Part shown: piece after piece, positions 20,060 to 27,632 of the stretch
How the letters are laid out: each line of letters begins with the position of its first letter
Numbering within the stretch: the stretch's first letter is position 1
Source of the DNA: Glycomyces tenuis DSM 44171
Lineage (GTDB): Bacteria; Actinomycetota; Actinomycetes; Mycobacteriales; Micromonosporaceae
Reading direction: 5' to 3'
Assembly: GCF_000427885.1 (NCBI RefSeq)
Contig: NZ_ATYW01000010.1
Coordinates: 1-64,000, forward strand
Length of the DNA: 64,000 nucleotides
Program-made: the position numbers and the translations under genes
The notes under the pieces: generated by a model
What the model saw: the letters and a program-made list of their open reading frames with translations, nothing else
What the model was told of the DNA's origin: nothing
Databases searched by the model: none

Positions 20060-21259
20060 TCACCGCCCCGTCTCGATCACGACGCGGGCCGCGAGCGCGT
20101 CTGCTCGGGCGGCGGCGTCGGACGCGTCCTCGCCGGTCACGAGGACGTACCCTGCCCGGTCCTCGGACTGGCGCACGGGCCGGACGGTCTCGCCGACCTC
20201 GACGTTCAGTCGGACGACGTCGTCCGGGTGAGCGGGTTCGGGAACCTCGATACGGCGGACGGTCCCCGGCTCGGGCGCGAGGAAGCGGATGGCGGCCCCG
20301 GCCGCGGGCGGCGGCACCTCGGCGGGCGGCTCGGCCAAGCCGAGTGCGCAGGCCACCGTCAGAGCCGGGAGGTCGAGCCCGTAGCAGCGGCGGACGAGCT
20401 CCCGGATCTTGTCTCCGCCGATTCGATTGTGCGACTCGATGATTCGCGGCCCGTCCGCGGTGAGCCGCAGTTCGGTGTGGGCGGGGCCCTCTCGGAGCCC
20501 GACGAGGTCGAGGAAGTCGCGGACCAGCGTCTCGGCCCGTTCGCGCTCGGCCGGCTCCAGTGCGGCCGGCATCGTGTGGCCGGCTTCGACGAACGAGGGC
20601 CACACCGCCTTGCCGGTCACGGCGACGACGAGGTGCCGCCCCGCGTGGGTGAAGGTCTCGACGCTGACCTCCGGCCCGTCGAGGTACTGCTCGGCGAGCG
20701 GGTCGGCCCCGCCGAGTCGGACGAACCGGTTCCACGCGCGCTCGGCGTCGTCGGCTCCGTCGACGCGGACCACTGCCCGGCTCGCGGATCCGTTCGCGGG
20801 CTTGAGGACGGCCGGTCCGCCGATGGTGCGGCAGAACGCCGCCAGCGCCGCCGCGTCGCCGGGCGCGCTCACCGCGGTGGGGCTGAGCCCGGCGCCGTTC
20901 AGCAGCTCCCGCATCCGCCGTTTGTCCTTGAGCAGCACCACTGTGGCGAGGGGGTTGCCCCGCAGCGCGAGCTGTTCGGCGGCTTCCGCGGCCGGGACCA
21001 GGCCGGGCTCGGTCAGCGACAGGACCCGGTCGAACGGGTCCTCCGCGTGCGCGGCGGCCAGTCGGCGGTGCAGGTCCTCGGGGTCGGCGAGGTCGACCGG
21101 GATCGTCTCGTCGGCCTCCTTCGCGCACTCGGGGACCGGCGCGGCCGCGTCGTGCACGAGCGCTGTCCGGACCCCGAGGTCGCGGGCGGCGCGCACCAGC
21201 GCGGGCGTGCCCGCGACGACGGCGACCCGCGGGGCACCCGAGGGCGCTGCTGCTGTCAC
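20060..21259 (-). CDS. ATP-grasp amide/peptide ligase (first copy)
   Basis: A 399-residue ATP-grasp enzyme likely to form an amide bond with ATP hydrolysis. It contains GGPAVLKPANGSASRAVVRV (ATP-binding lysine), PLAEQYLDGPEVSVETFTH and RIIESHNRIGGDKIRELVRR (metal-binding Glu/Asn), followed by an L-amino acid ligase-like C-terminal domain (GAAIRFLAPEPGTV). The same C-terminal pattern occurs in the gene at 16947, so the two are probably paralogues. The GTG start at 21259 overlaps the glutaredoxin-like stop (GTGA). It is a candidate for linking an amino acid to the phosphono amine. Confidence 0.8.
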   Translation of the reverse strand: MTAAAPSGAPRVAVVAGTPALVRAARDLGVRTALVHDAAAPVPECAKEADETIPVDLADPEDLHRRLAAAHAEDPFDRVLSLTEPGLVPAAEAAEQLALRGNPLATVVLLKDKRRMRELLNGAGLSPTAVSAPGDAAALAAFCRTIGGPAVLKPANGSASRAVVRVDGADDAERAWNRFVRLGGADPLAEQYLDGPEVSVETFTHAGRHLVVAVTGKAVWPSFVEAGHTMPAALEPAERERAETLVRDFLDLVGLREGPAHTELRLTADGPRIIESHNRIGGDKIRELVRRCYGLDLPALTVACALGLAEPPAEVPPPAAGAAIRFLAPEPGTVRRIEVPEPAHPDDVVRLNVEVGETVRPVRQSEDRAGYVLVTGEDASDAAARADALAARVVIETGR

Positions 21260-21525
21260 TCCGGGTCCTCCGGCGCGACCGATCGCCCGTAGCGCTCATT
21301 GAGGTAGGCGATGATCTCGGCGTTCTGCTTGAGCTTGCCGGGGATCACCGTGTCGCCGTCGACGAGCGCGGGGATGTACTTGGAGCCGGTGACCCGGATC
21401 AGTTCGTGCCGCTCCTCGCGGATCTTGGGCACGTTGACGTTCATGTACGAGATCTGGAGTTCGGTGAGCAGCTCCCGGACGGGTCGGCAGTCCGGGCACG
21501 GCTCGCGTTGGAACAGGACGAGCAT
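21256..21525 (-). CDS. Glutaredoxin-like thioredoxin-fold protein
   Basis: An 89-residue protein with a CPDC dithiol near its N-terminus (FQREPCPDCRPVRELL), the cis-proline segment KYIPALVDGD and a C-terminal helix, as in glutaredoxins and GST N-terminal domains. It could reduce a thiol partner or an enzyme of the pathway. Its ATG overlaps the aminotransferase stop (TGATG) and its own stop overlaps the following ATP-grasp start, so it is firmly part of the operon. A specific role in phosphonate synthesis is not known. Confidence 0.78.
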   Translation of the reverse strand: MLVLFQREPCPDCRPVRELLTELQISYMNVNVPKIREERHELIRVTGSKYIPALVDGDTVIPGKLKQNAEIIAYLNERYGRSVAPEDPE

Positions 21526-22670
21526 CAGTTTCCCTCCTCGTGGACGGTGCGGATGATCGCGCCGGCGGCCGTTCCCGGCTCCATGTCGTGACCGCAGCCG
21601 AGCAACGCGAGCTCCAGGGCGCCGAAGACCGCGCACAGGTCGAGCGCGTCGACCGCCCCGACGTGCCCGATCCGGATGAGCCTGCCTTTGAGATGCGCTT
21701 GGCCGCCTGTGACGGTGACGCCCCAGTCGGCCGACATGGATTTCAGCAGGCGCCCCGAGTCGATCCCTTCGGGCGCCAGCGCGGCGGTGATGACGTTGCT
21801 GCGCCGATGCGGCGGTTCGATGAAGGTGCGGAATCCGAGGTCGAGCAGGGCCTGTTCGGCGGCCCTGCCGAGCAGCGCGTGCCTTGCCCGGAAGGCCTCG
21901 ACGCCCTCCTCGCGGAGCATCTCCAGTGATTCGCGGAGCGCCAGCATGAGCGAGACCGCCGGTGAGGACGAGGACATCGGGTAGAACTTCCGCAGGCGCT
22001 CGAACGACCAGTAGTAGCTCGGCCCGCCGCCGCGTTCGACGGCGGCCCAGGCCTTGTCGGAGACGGCGATGAACGCCAGGCCGGGCGGCAGCATGAAGCC
22101 CTTGTGGGATGCGGCGAGCACCACGTCGAGGCCCCATTCGTCCATGTCGAGCGGGTGCACCAGCAGGCCGCTGATCGCGTCGACCACGACGACGACGTCG
22201 GTGCCGCGGAACAGCTCCCCGATCGCCCGCACGTCGTTGAGCGCCCCGGTGGAGGTCTCGGAGTAGACGACGAGCACGCCGCGGGCACTCGGGTGCTCCC
22301 GGTGTGCCGCGGCGACGGCCTCGGCAGGGACGCTGGTCCCCCAGGGGCTCTCGACGAGGTGAGCGGTGAGCCCGTATGCCGATGCCATGTCGGCGAACCG
22401 CTCGCCGAAGTACCCGTTGGAGACGACCAGGACCTCGTCGCCCGGCGCGAAGCAGTTCGCGACGGCGGCCTCCATGGCGCCGGTCCCCGAGGAGGCGATG
22501 CTGTAGACCGGTGACGCGGTGCCGAACAGCGGCGGCAGCGCGGAGCCCACTTCGTGGTTGAGCTGCTCCATTTCGGTCGACCGGTGGTGGACGATCTCCT
22601 GGGCTCCGGCCAGGAGCAGCCGCTGCGGGACCTCGGTCGGTCCGGGTGTGGCCAATCGGAGTCGCTTCAC
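21525..22670 (-). CDS. Class V aminotransferase, likely phosphonate amine-forming
   Basis: A 381-residue PLP enzyme of the alanine-glyoxylate / 2-aminoethylphosphonate (PhnW-like) transaminase group. PLP contacts include SSGTGAMEAAV, the aspartate in VVVDAISGLL (D164) and the Schiff-base lysine in AASHKGFMLPPG (K190). In a cluster with PEP mutase and phosphonopyruvate decarboxylase it most simply converts phosphonoacetaldehyde to 2-aminoethylphosphonate. It could instead aminate a larger 2-oxo phosphonate made by the aldolase. The GTG start at 22670 has GGAGG upstream and overlaps the preceding stop. Family assignment is firm; the substrate is inferred. Confidence 0.85.
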   Translation of the reverse strand: MKRLRLATPGPTEVPQRLLLAGAQEIVHHRSTEMEQLNHEVGSALPPLFGTASPVYSIASSGTGAMEAAVANCFAPGDEVLVVSNGYFGERFADMASAYGLTAHLVESPWGTSVPAEAVAAAHREHPSARGVLVVYSETSTGALNDVRAIGELFRGTDVVVVVDAISGLLVHPLDMDEWGLDVVLAASHKGFMLPPGLAFIAVSDKAWAAVERGGGPSYYWSFERLRKFYPMSSSSPAVSLMLALRESLEMLREEGVEAFRARHALLGRAAEQALLDLGFRTFIEPPHRRSNVITAALAPEGIDSGRLLKSMSADWGVTVTGGQAHLKGRLIRIGHVGAVDALDLCAVFGALELALLGCGHDMEPGTAAGAIIRTVHEEGN

Positions 22671-23104
22671 CGTTCCTCCTCGTCGGTGGCCGGCCGCGGC
22701 GGGTCGATGAGGACCCGGCGGGTGGCCGGTTTCAGGTCGAAGTCGAACAGGACGACCCGATGGGTCGCCGACATGCCCATTTCGCCACCGACCCAGGGCA
22801 CCAGGAGACTGGTGCCGAGCAGCGAGCATTTGAGGTGCGCGAAACCGTTCGGGTCGCCGGTGGTCAGCTCGTGCAGGTATCGTCCGCCGCCAGGGCTGGT
22901 CGGGGCGAGGGCGTCGAGCGCGGCGAGCAGGTCCTGAGCGGCGCCGGGCTCGTAGCGCATCACCGTGAGCCCGACGGTGCTGCCGCGCGCGAACACCCCC
23001 GCGAGGCCGTCGCCGGCGCGGTGCTCGGCGAGGACGCGGGCGATCTCGTCGGTCAGGTCGTAATGCGAGTTCAGTCCGGTGCTGGACACGGTCAGTTCGA
23101 TCAT
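22667..23104 (-). CDS. YjbQ / UPF0047-family protein
   Basis: A 145-residue protein with the hallmark of the YjbQ family: TVGLTVMRYEPGAAQDLL, the YLHELTTGDPNGFAHLKCSL block with conserved His and Asn, and the final LFDFDLKPATRRVLI. Members have weak thiamine-phosphate synthase activity in vitro but their natural role is unclear. Finding one translationally coupled between an HPr-kinase-like gene and an aminotransferase is unusual. The usual GN[SD]xAH block is slightly changed here (GDPNGFAHLK). It may bind a phosphorylated small molecule of the pathway, which is inference. Confidence 0.8.
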   Translation of the reverse strand: MIELTVSSTGLNSHYDLTDEIARVLAEHRAGDGLAGVFARGSTVGLTVMRYEPGAAQDLLAALDALAPTSPGGGRYLHELTTGDPNGFAHLKCSLLGTSLLVPWVGGEMGMSATHRVVLFDFDLKPATRRVLIDPPRPATDEEER

Positions 23105-24195
23105 CGTGCCGCCACCCCTTCGAGTTCGGCGATCACGTCGGCGAAATCGCCGGAGGTCAGGTCCCCCGGCCCGGACACGTCCCAGGCCGGGACGCGCGCG
23201 AGCGCGGCGACCGCGGCCGAGCGGTCGGACTCGACGCGGGCCCGCTCGTCGTCGAGGTAGGCGTGCCAGCCGGCCCCGTCGAAGGCCGATTCGAGGTTGG
23301 CGTGCAGCACTTCGGCCTCGGCGTCCACGCTCGCCCGCCGCGCCGTGACCTCGGTCCGCTCGCCGGGTCCGATCGCCGGGTGCAGCACGGCCGCGACCGG
23401 CGCGAGGGCCCCCGCCGGCGCGTCCGGGAAGCGGCGGCGGAAGCGGCTCGGGTCGACCGCGAACTTCCCGTACGGGGAGAACTCGTGGTCCGGCGGCGGC
23501 CGGTGGTCGGCCGCGATGCCGGCGATCTCGGGGAGCCCGGGGTACTTCGCGACCGTGGCGTAGCCCAGGTGCGGGTAGTCCGGGGTCCCGGCGGCCGCGA
23601 CCGCGCCGTCGGCCCGGAGCCGCAGCACCGTCTTGTCGCCGCTGAGCACGCGGTAGCCGTAGTGCTCGACCAGTTCGAGCAGGAGTGTGCTCTTGCCGGC
23701 GCCCTTCACGCCGGTGACCAGGACGGCTCGGCCGTCGCGCCAGGCGGCGCTGGCGTGCAGGACGGCGGCGCCGGTGTTCTCCTGGTGTTTGAGGACGAGG
23801 TCGCGCAGGAGGTGGACCAGGTCCATGCGCGCGTCGCGACCGGGCGCGATCTCGATCCGGGACGAGGCCCGGTCGAAGACGAACCTGGTGCCGGTTTTGA
23901 CGCACTGGACGTACTGGCGGCCGTGCGACTCCGCCCGCCGAGCCGGGATGCTGAAGAAGTCGTTGGCGCTCTTGCGGACGTAGATCTCCTCGGTGGCCTC
24001 GTCCGGGGGCGGGAGGTGCCGCTCGTCGGCTTCGGCGGCGATCCGCAGCGTCGCTATCGGGCCGCCGTGGTCGTGCTCGGACCGCGCGGTGTAGTGGGTG
24101 CCGACGAACTCCAGGACGTCCTGGATCTCGGCTCCCGTCTCGACCTCGAGGTCGAGACGGGAGCCGAGGAACGCGAGGTGCAGCAGCCGGGTCAT
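23101..24195 (-). CDS. HPr-kinase-like P-loop kinase
   Basis: A 364-residue protein of the HprK-related family. The C-terminal half carries the Walker A loop GVKGAGKSTLL (residues 162-172), preceded by AAVLHASAAW and followed by YRVLSGDKTVLRL, as in HPr kinases and related serine or small-molecule kinases. The N-terminal 140 residues are not recognised. There is no HPr or PTS gene in the window, so it probably phosphorylates a pathway intermediate or carrier rather than HPr. A precedent is the phosphorylation of a hydroxyl before elimination in APPA-type phosphonate pathways, where a different kinase family is used. Its start overlaps the PEP mutase stop (ATGA). Confidence 0.75.
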   Translation of the reverse strand: MTRLLHLAFLGSRLDLEVETGAEIQDVLEFVGTHYTARSEHDHGGPIATLRIAAEADERHLPPPDEATEEIYVRKSANDFFSIPARRAESHGRQYVQCVKTGTRFVFDRASSRIEIAPGRDARMDLVHLLRDLVLKHQENTGAAVLHASAAWRDGRAVLVTGVKGAGKSTLLLELVEHYGYRVLSGDKTVLRLRADGAVAAAGTPDYPHLGYATVAKYPGLPEIAGIAADHRPPPDHEFSPYGKFAVDPSRFRRRFPDAPAGALAPVAAVLHPAIGPGERTEVTARRASVDAEAEVLHANLESAFDGAGWHAYLDDERARVESDRSAAVAALARVPAWDVSGPGDLTSGDFADVIAELEGVAAR

Positions 24196-25100
24196 TGACC
24201 GGCCTCGGTGAGCTCGCGGCCCAGGTCCTCGTAGCGATCCTGTTGCTGGAGCATCTGCGGCACCCGTTGGAGGTCGAAGACCTCCTTGAGCGGGGCCAGT
24301 TCGCTCTCGACGTGGCAGCTGGTGCCCTCCCGGTGGATGCGGGTCAGCACCTCTCGCATGGCCCGGATCGAGCTGCGCAGCGCCTGGTTGGCGTAGATCG
24401 CCATCGCGAAGCCGCGCTGCTCGAGCTCGTCGGCGGTGACGTTGTTGTAGGTGGTCGGCACGACGATCACCGGCAGGTCGCCTTCGTAGGCCTCCCGGAA
24501 GGCGTACACCTCGCCGGGGTCGGTCTTCTTGGAGTGGATGAGGATCGCGTCGGCGCCGGCGCGCTCGTAAGCGTCGGCGCGGCGCAGCGCTTCGTCCATC
24601 CCGAGCCCGGAGATGAGCGCTTCGAGGCGGGCCACGACGACCAGTTCCTTCCGCACTTCGGTGGCCGCCCTGATCTTCCCGGCGAAGTCGTCGATGGGGG
24701 CCAGGTCCTGGTTGCCCTCGACGAAGCTGTTCAGCTTCGGGAACTGCTTGTCCTCGATGCACACGCCCGCGATGCCGCGGGCCTCGTAGCTGCGCACCAT
24801 GTGGATGACGTTGTTGACATTGCCGAAGCCCGAGTCGCAGTCGGCGAGCACCGGGATGTCGACGGAGGCGGCCATTGCGGCGGCCGCGTCCAGGCATTCG
24901 GACATGGTGAGGAGGTTGGCGTCGGGTACGCCGGCGGCGGCGGAGATCTCCAGTCCGCTCGACCAGACGACGTCGAAGCCGACCTCTTCGGCGAGGCGGG
25001 CGCCGAGCGGGGTGTGCGCGCCGATCGCGCGGACGAGTCGGGGCCCGCGGAGGGCGTCGAGGAGTCTTCCGGCTGGGGTGTTCGCGGCGGGTCGGGTCAT
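24192..25100 (-). CDS. pepM: Phosphoenolpyruvate mutase
   Basis: Rearranges phosphoenolpyruvate to phosphonopyruvate, creating the C-P bond and committing carbon to phosphonate synthesis. The 302-residue protein has the diagnostic motif EDKQFPKLNS (residues 116-125, EDKx5NS), which separates PEP mutases from isocitrate-lyase relatives, and metal-binding LADCDSGFGN (about 85-94). VWSSGLEISAAAGVPD and DAILIHSKKTDP also fit the family. It overlaps both neighbours by four bases. Because the equilibrium strongly favours PEP, a coupled decarboxylase is needed, and both halves of one lie just upstream in the operon. Confidence 0.95.
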   Translation of the reverse strand: MTRPAANTPAGRLLDALRGPRLVRAIGAHTPLGARLAEEVGFDVVWSSGLEISAAAGVPDANLLTMSECLDAAAAMAASVDIPVLADCDSGFGNVNNVIHMVRSYEARGIAGVCIEDKQFPKLNSFVEGNQDLAPIDDFAGKIRAATEVRKELVVVARLEALISGLGMDEALRRADAYERAGADAILIHSKKTDPGEVYAFREAYEGDLPVIVVPTTYNNVTADELEQRGFAMAIYANQALRSSIRAMREVLTRIHREGTSCHVESELAPLKEVFDLQRVPQMLQQQDRYEDLGRELTEAGQ

Positions 25101-26104
25101 GACGAGGCCTCTTCCATGAGTTCACGGCACACGTGCTCGACCTCGTCGTCGAGTACCTTGTGCGGCTGCTTCGCGCCGATCCGGCGCCCGACCTCCCAGG
25201 GGTCGAGCCCGAAGCGGGCGCTGATCTTGTCGATGCGGCTCTGAAAGTAGAAATGGTGGTCGTTGACCCCCGCGGCGATCTCCGCCCGGCGCACCGTCAT
25301 GGGACGTGGTAGGACCTGCTCTGCCACGTATTCCGAGGCCTTGCACACCATTGGCAGGTCGGAGTGGGTCTGGTGCTCCGGCATGGCCTGGAGGAAGGCG
25401 GCGGCCTGCTCGGTGGCGAGGTTGCCCGCTCCGCGGGCCATCGCGCCGAGCGAGGCGTCGAGCCAGGTCGCTCCGGCGTCGAGGGCGGCGAGCGCGTTGG
25501 TGACGGCGAGGCCGAGGTTGTTGTGGGCGTGGATGCCCACGGGGATCGGGAGCCGCTCGGTGATCAGGCGCATCCGCTTCGACACGTCGTCGGGTGTGAG
25601 GGCGCCGAAGGAGTCCGCGATGTAGAACACGTCGGGCGTCTCGTCCCGGACCTGTTCGACGATCTCGGCGAGTTGGTCGATCGTGGTGTAGCTGACGGCC
25701 ATCAGGTTGACGCCGGCCTTGAGGCCGAGCCGGTGCACGGCGCGGACGTAGTCGCCGACGGCGGCGATGTTCCACGGGTAGGAGGCGATGCGGACCAGAG
25801 CGATCGGGCTGTCGGCGAGGTCGGCGAGCGCGTCGATGGGGCACACCGACGGGACGACCATGACGGCAAGTTCGGCGTGCCGGGTCTCGGGTAGGGCCGA
25901 GAGATACTCAGGCGAGCAGTCCGCCGAGGGCCCGGCGGTGTCGCTGGCCCGGCTTCCGGAGCCTCCGCGGTAGCCGACTTCGATGACGTCGATCTTCGCG
26001 GCGTCGAGCGTGCCGACGATGGTGCGGACGTCGGTCGGGGTGAACTGCCAGTCGTTCTGGTTGCCCCCGTCGCGGAGGGTGCAATCCAGCAGTGTGGGTT
26101 TCAT
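25097..26104 (-). CDS. DRE-TIM metallolyase, 4-hydroxy-2-oxovalerate aldolase-like
   Basis: A 335-residue TIM-barrel aldolase or Claisen-type enzyme. The N-terminal LLDCTLRDGGNQND holds the divalent-metal aspartate and catalytic Arg (DRE-like), and GIHAHNNLGLAVTNALAALD supplies the metal-binding histidines. It is closest in pattern to 4-hydroxy-2-oxovalerate aldolases rather than isopropylmalate synthases. In rhizocticin biosynthesis an aldolase joins phosphonoacetaldehyde to oxaloacetate, so this enzyme may make 4-hydroxy-2-oxo-5-phosphonopentanoate from pyruvate or oxaloacetate. Alternatively it condenses phosphonopyruvate with another acyl donor. It overlaps the decarboxylase beta gene and the PEP mutase gene. 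Confidence 0.82.
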   Translation of the reverse strand: MKPTLLDCTLRDGGNQNDWQFTPTDVRTIVGTLDAAKIDVIEVGYRGGSGSRASDTAGPSADCSPEYLSALPETRHAELAVMVVPSVCPIDALADLADSPIALVRIASYPWNIAAVGDYVRAVHRLGLKAGVNLMAVSYTTIDQLAEIVEQVRDETPDVFYIADSFGALTPDDVSKRMRLITERLPIPVGIHAHNNLGLAVTNALAALDAGATWLDASLGAMARGAGNLATEQAAAFLQAMPEHQTHSDLPMVCKASEYVAEQVLPRPMTVRRAEIAAGVNDHHFYFQSRIDKISARFGLDPWEVGRRIGAKQPHKVLDDEVEHVCRELMEEASS

Positions 26105-26670
26105 CCGGTCGGGGTCTCCTCGTTCTTACGTGCCAGTTCGGTCTGGAAGCGGGCGACGAGCTGCTGCGGGGAGGGCTCCACGCGGCGGCCGGCCCGGTGG
26201 CTGCGCGGCGCGCAGGGGATGTGGAGCAGGGTGGGCGCGCGGGTGAGTTCGACGGCTGCGATCCGGTCGGCGGTCTCGATTCGGTGTGCGGCGGCGTACC
26301 CGCAGGCGAGCGCCATGGCGACGGGGTCGCCGAGGGCGGCGGTGCGCTGCCCGCCGGTGCTCTCGTGAGCGCCGTTGTCGAGAACAGCGTGGACGAGGTC
26401 TGGGCGCTGCTCGCCGATCATCGGCAGGCAGCCGGGGTTCATCGCGAAGGAGCCGTCTCCGTCGAGAACGAGGACGCGCCGTCCGGGTTCGGCGACGGCG
26501 ATGCCGAGTCCGAGGGGGGCGGCGATGCCCATGGTGCCGACCAGGTAGAGGTGTTGCGGGCGGTCTTCGAGGTTGTACAGGTCGCGTGTGATGTAGCCGC
26601 AGGTGCTGACGACGAGAGCGGAACGGTCGCGGTCGAGCAGCGCGCGTATGGCGTCGCGGATGTCGAGCAT
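26101..26670 (-). CDS. ppd: Phosphonopyruvate decarboxylase, C-terminal (TPP-binding) subunit
   Basis: A 189-residue half of a thiamine-diphosphate decarboxylase. The cofactor motif runs from LDGDGSFAMNPG to VLDNGAHESTGGQ, and the latter block is characteristic of phosphonopyruvate and sulfopyruvate decarboxylases. With the upstream subunit it would convert phosphonopyruvate to phosphonoacetaldehyde and CO2, pulling the mutase reaction forward. The ATG follows the alpha-subunit stop immediately (TGAATG). Most phosphonate clusters carry one fused chain of about 370 residues; here the enzyme is split into two genes. Sulfopyruvate decarboxylase is excluded mainly by the adjacent PEP mutase. Confidence 0.9.
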   Translation of the reverse strand: MLDIRDAIRALLDRDRSALVVSTCGYITRDLYNLEDRPQHLYLVGTMGIAAPLGLGIAVAEPGRRVLVLDGDGSFAMNPGCLPMIGEQRPDLVHAVLDNGAHESTGGQRTAALGDPVAMALACGYAAAHRIETADRIAAVELTRAPTLLHIPCAPRSHRAGRRVEPSPQQLVARFQTELARKNEETPTG

Positions 26671-27192
26671 TCAGATCCCGTCGGGTACCAGCAGGACCGA
26701 GGTCCTGGCGTGAACGTCGTGGTCGTCGAGGAACCGCTGGGTGCATTCGGCCGGGCGGTCGCGGTCGAGGACGGTCCAGGCGAGGCCGAAGACGTCGAGG
26801 AGCCTGGTCAGCTCGCGGCCGATCACGTCGTGCTCGACCGCGTCGTTGTCGTCGTGTCCGCGCCAGCTCACGATGAGCGGCAGGTGGACGTCGTAGATGA
26901 GGTTGAACGAGGTCACGACGTTCAGTGAGTAGCCGAGGCCGGAGTTCTGCATGAGGACGACGGGCCGGGCTCCGGCGACGGCCAGTCCGGAGGCGACTCC
27001 GAGCGCACTGTCCTCGCGGGGCGCCGGAAGGTACCGTGCGGGGCACTCGGGGTCCTCGAGCAATCGGAACAGGCCTTTAAGGAGCGAGCACGGCACACCG
27101 GTGAAGTGGGTGGTTCCATTAGCCAGTAGGGTGTCCATGATTATTTCGGCGGCATTCATCTTGAGTTCCGGCGATAGCGCTGGAGGCGGCAT
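26671..27192 (-). CDS. ppd: Phosphonopyruvate decarboxylase, N-terminal (pyrimidine) subunit
   Basis: A 173-residue subunit that contributes the catalytic glutamate activating thiamine diphosphate (PREDSALGVASG, E60) and the block VVLMQNSGLGYSLNVVTSF, which is typical of phosphonopyruvate decarboxylases. I chose the ATG at 27192 because GAAAGGG lies seven bases upstream; the longer frame to 27366 runs through the presumed operator region. It is the first gene of the phosphonate operon and is followed without a gap by its partner subunit. An internal ATG (residue 12) is a possible alternative start. Confidence 0.9.
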   Translation of the reverse strand: MPPPALSPELKMNAAEIIMDTLLANGTTHFTGVPCSLLKGLFRLLEDPECPARYLPAPREDSALGVASGLAVAGARPVVLMQNSGLGYSLNVVTSFNLIYDVHLPLIVSWRGHDDNDAVEHDVIGRELTRLLDVFGLAWTVLDRDRPAECTQRFLDDHDVHARTSVLLVPDGI

Positions 27193-27316
27193 CGGTTCCC
27201 TTTCTCGCCTGGGATGGCGTGCCTCGGCTTTCGCCGACGCGGTTCCGGTTCCTGGCGTAAACGTTTGAGAACGTACCGGTGAAACCGTGCGGTGAACAAG
27301 AGATGAAGACCTGGTT

Positions 27317-27351
27317 GTCGGGATTCCGACCAACTTTGTCGGAATCACGAC
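27317..27351. promoter_or_regulatory. Tandem operator-like repeats upstream of phosphonate operon
   Basis: GTCGGGATTCCGAC (27317-27330) and GTCGGAATCACGAC (27338-27351) are two near-palindromic 14-mers whose centres are exactly 21 bp (two helical turns) apart, about 125-160 bp before the first phosphonate gene. This geometry suits cooperative binding of a dimeric regulator. The neighbouring LuxR-type protein is a candidate. Confidence 0.5.
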
Positions 27352-27614
27352 ATGATGGGATGCCATGTGCCGGAACGGCTTCGACTCTCCTTAGCGGTCC
27401 AAGCTGCACTTTCCGCTGTGTGACGAGGCTCGATTCCCTTCCTCGGCAACCTGTCCCTCAGCGGTCACCGCAGCCTCTGGAGCCACAGCCCATATCGAGC
27501 CCCTGCACCGCGAGATGCCCGACGGCATCGGCCCGCTCGCCGATCCGAAGGCCCCCGACAGGCCGCCGACGTGTGGTTCGATGCCCACCAGCGGACTCCG
27601 GAGTCCGTTTCGTC

Positions 27615-27632
27615 AAGTATGTACTCATACTT
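27615..27632. promoter_or_regulatory. Perfect inverted repeat AAGTATG-TACT-CATACTT
   Basis: Seven-base arms around a four-base centre in an AT-rich patch, about 215 bp before the LuxR gene. A related half-site, ATACTTG, follows near 27658. It looks like an operator, but no cognate regulator is evident. Confidence 0.4.

Noticed and set aside
22667..23104. Thiamine (TPP) riboswitch or thiamine pathway because of the YjbQ protein and TPP enzyme
   Set aside because: No thi-box-like conserved sequence or thiamine genes are visible; TPP is simply the decarboxylase cofactor.
26101..27192. Sulfopyruvate decarboxylase (ComDE) of coenzyme M synthesis
   Set aside because: The split subunits resemble ComDE, but the adjacent PEP mutase and aminotransferase and the absence of other coenzyme M genes favour phosphonopyruvate as substrate.
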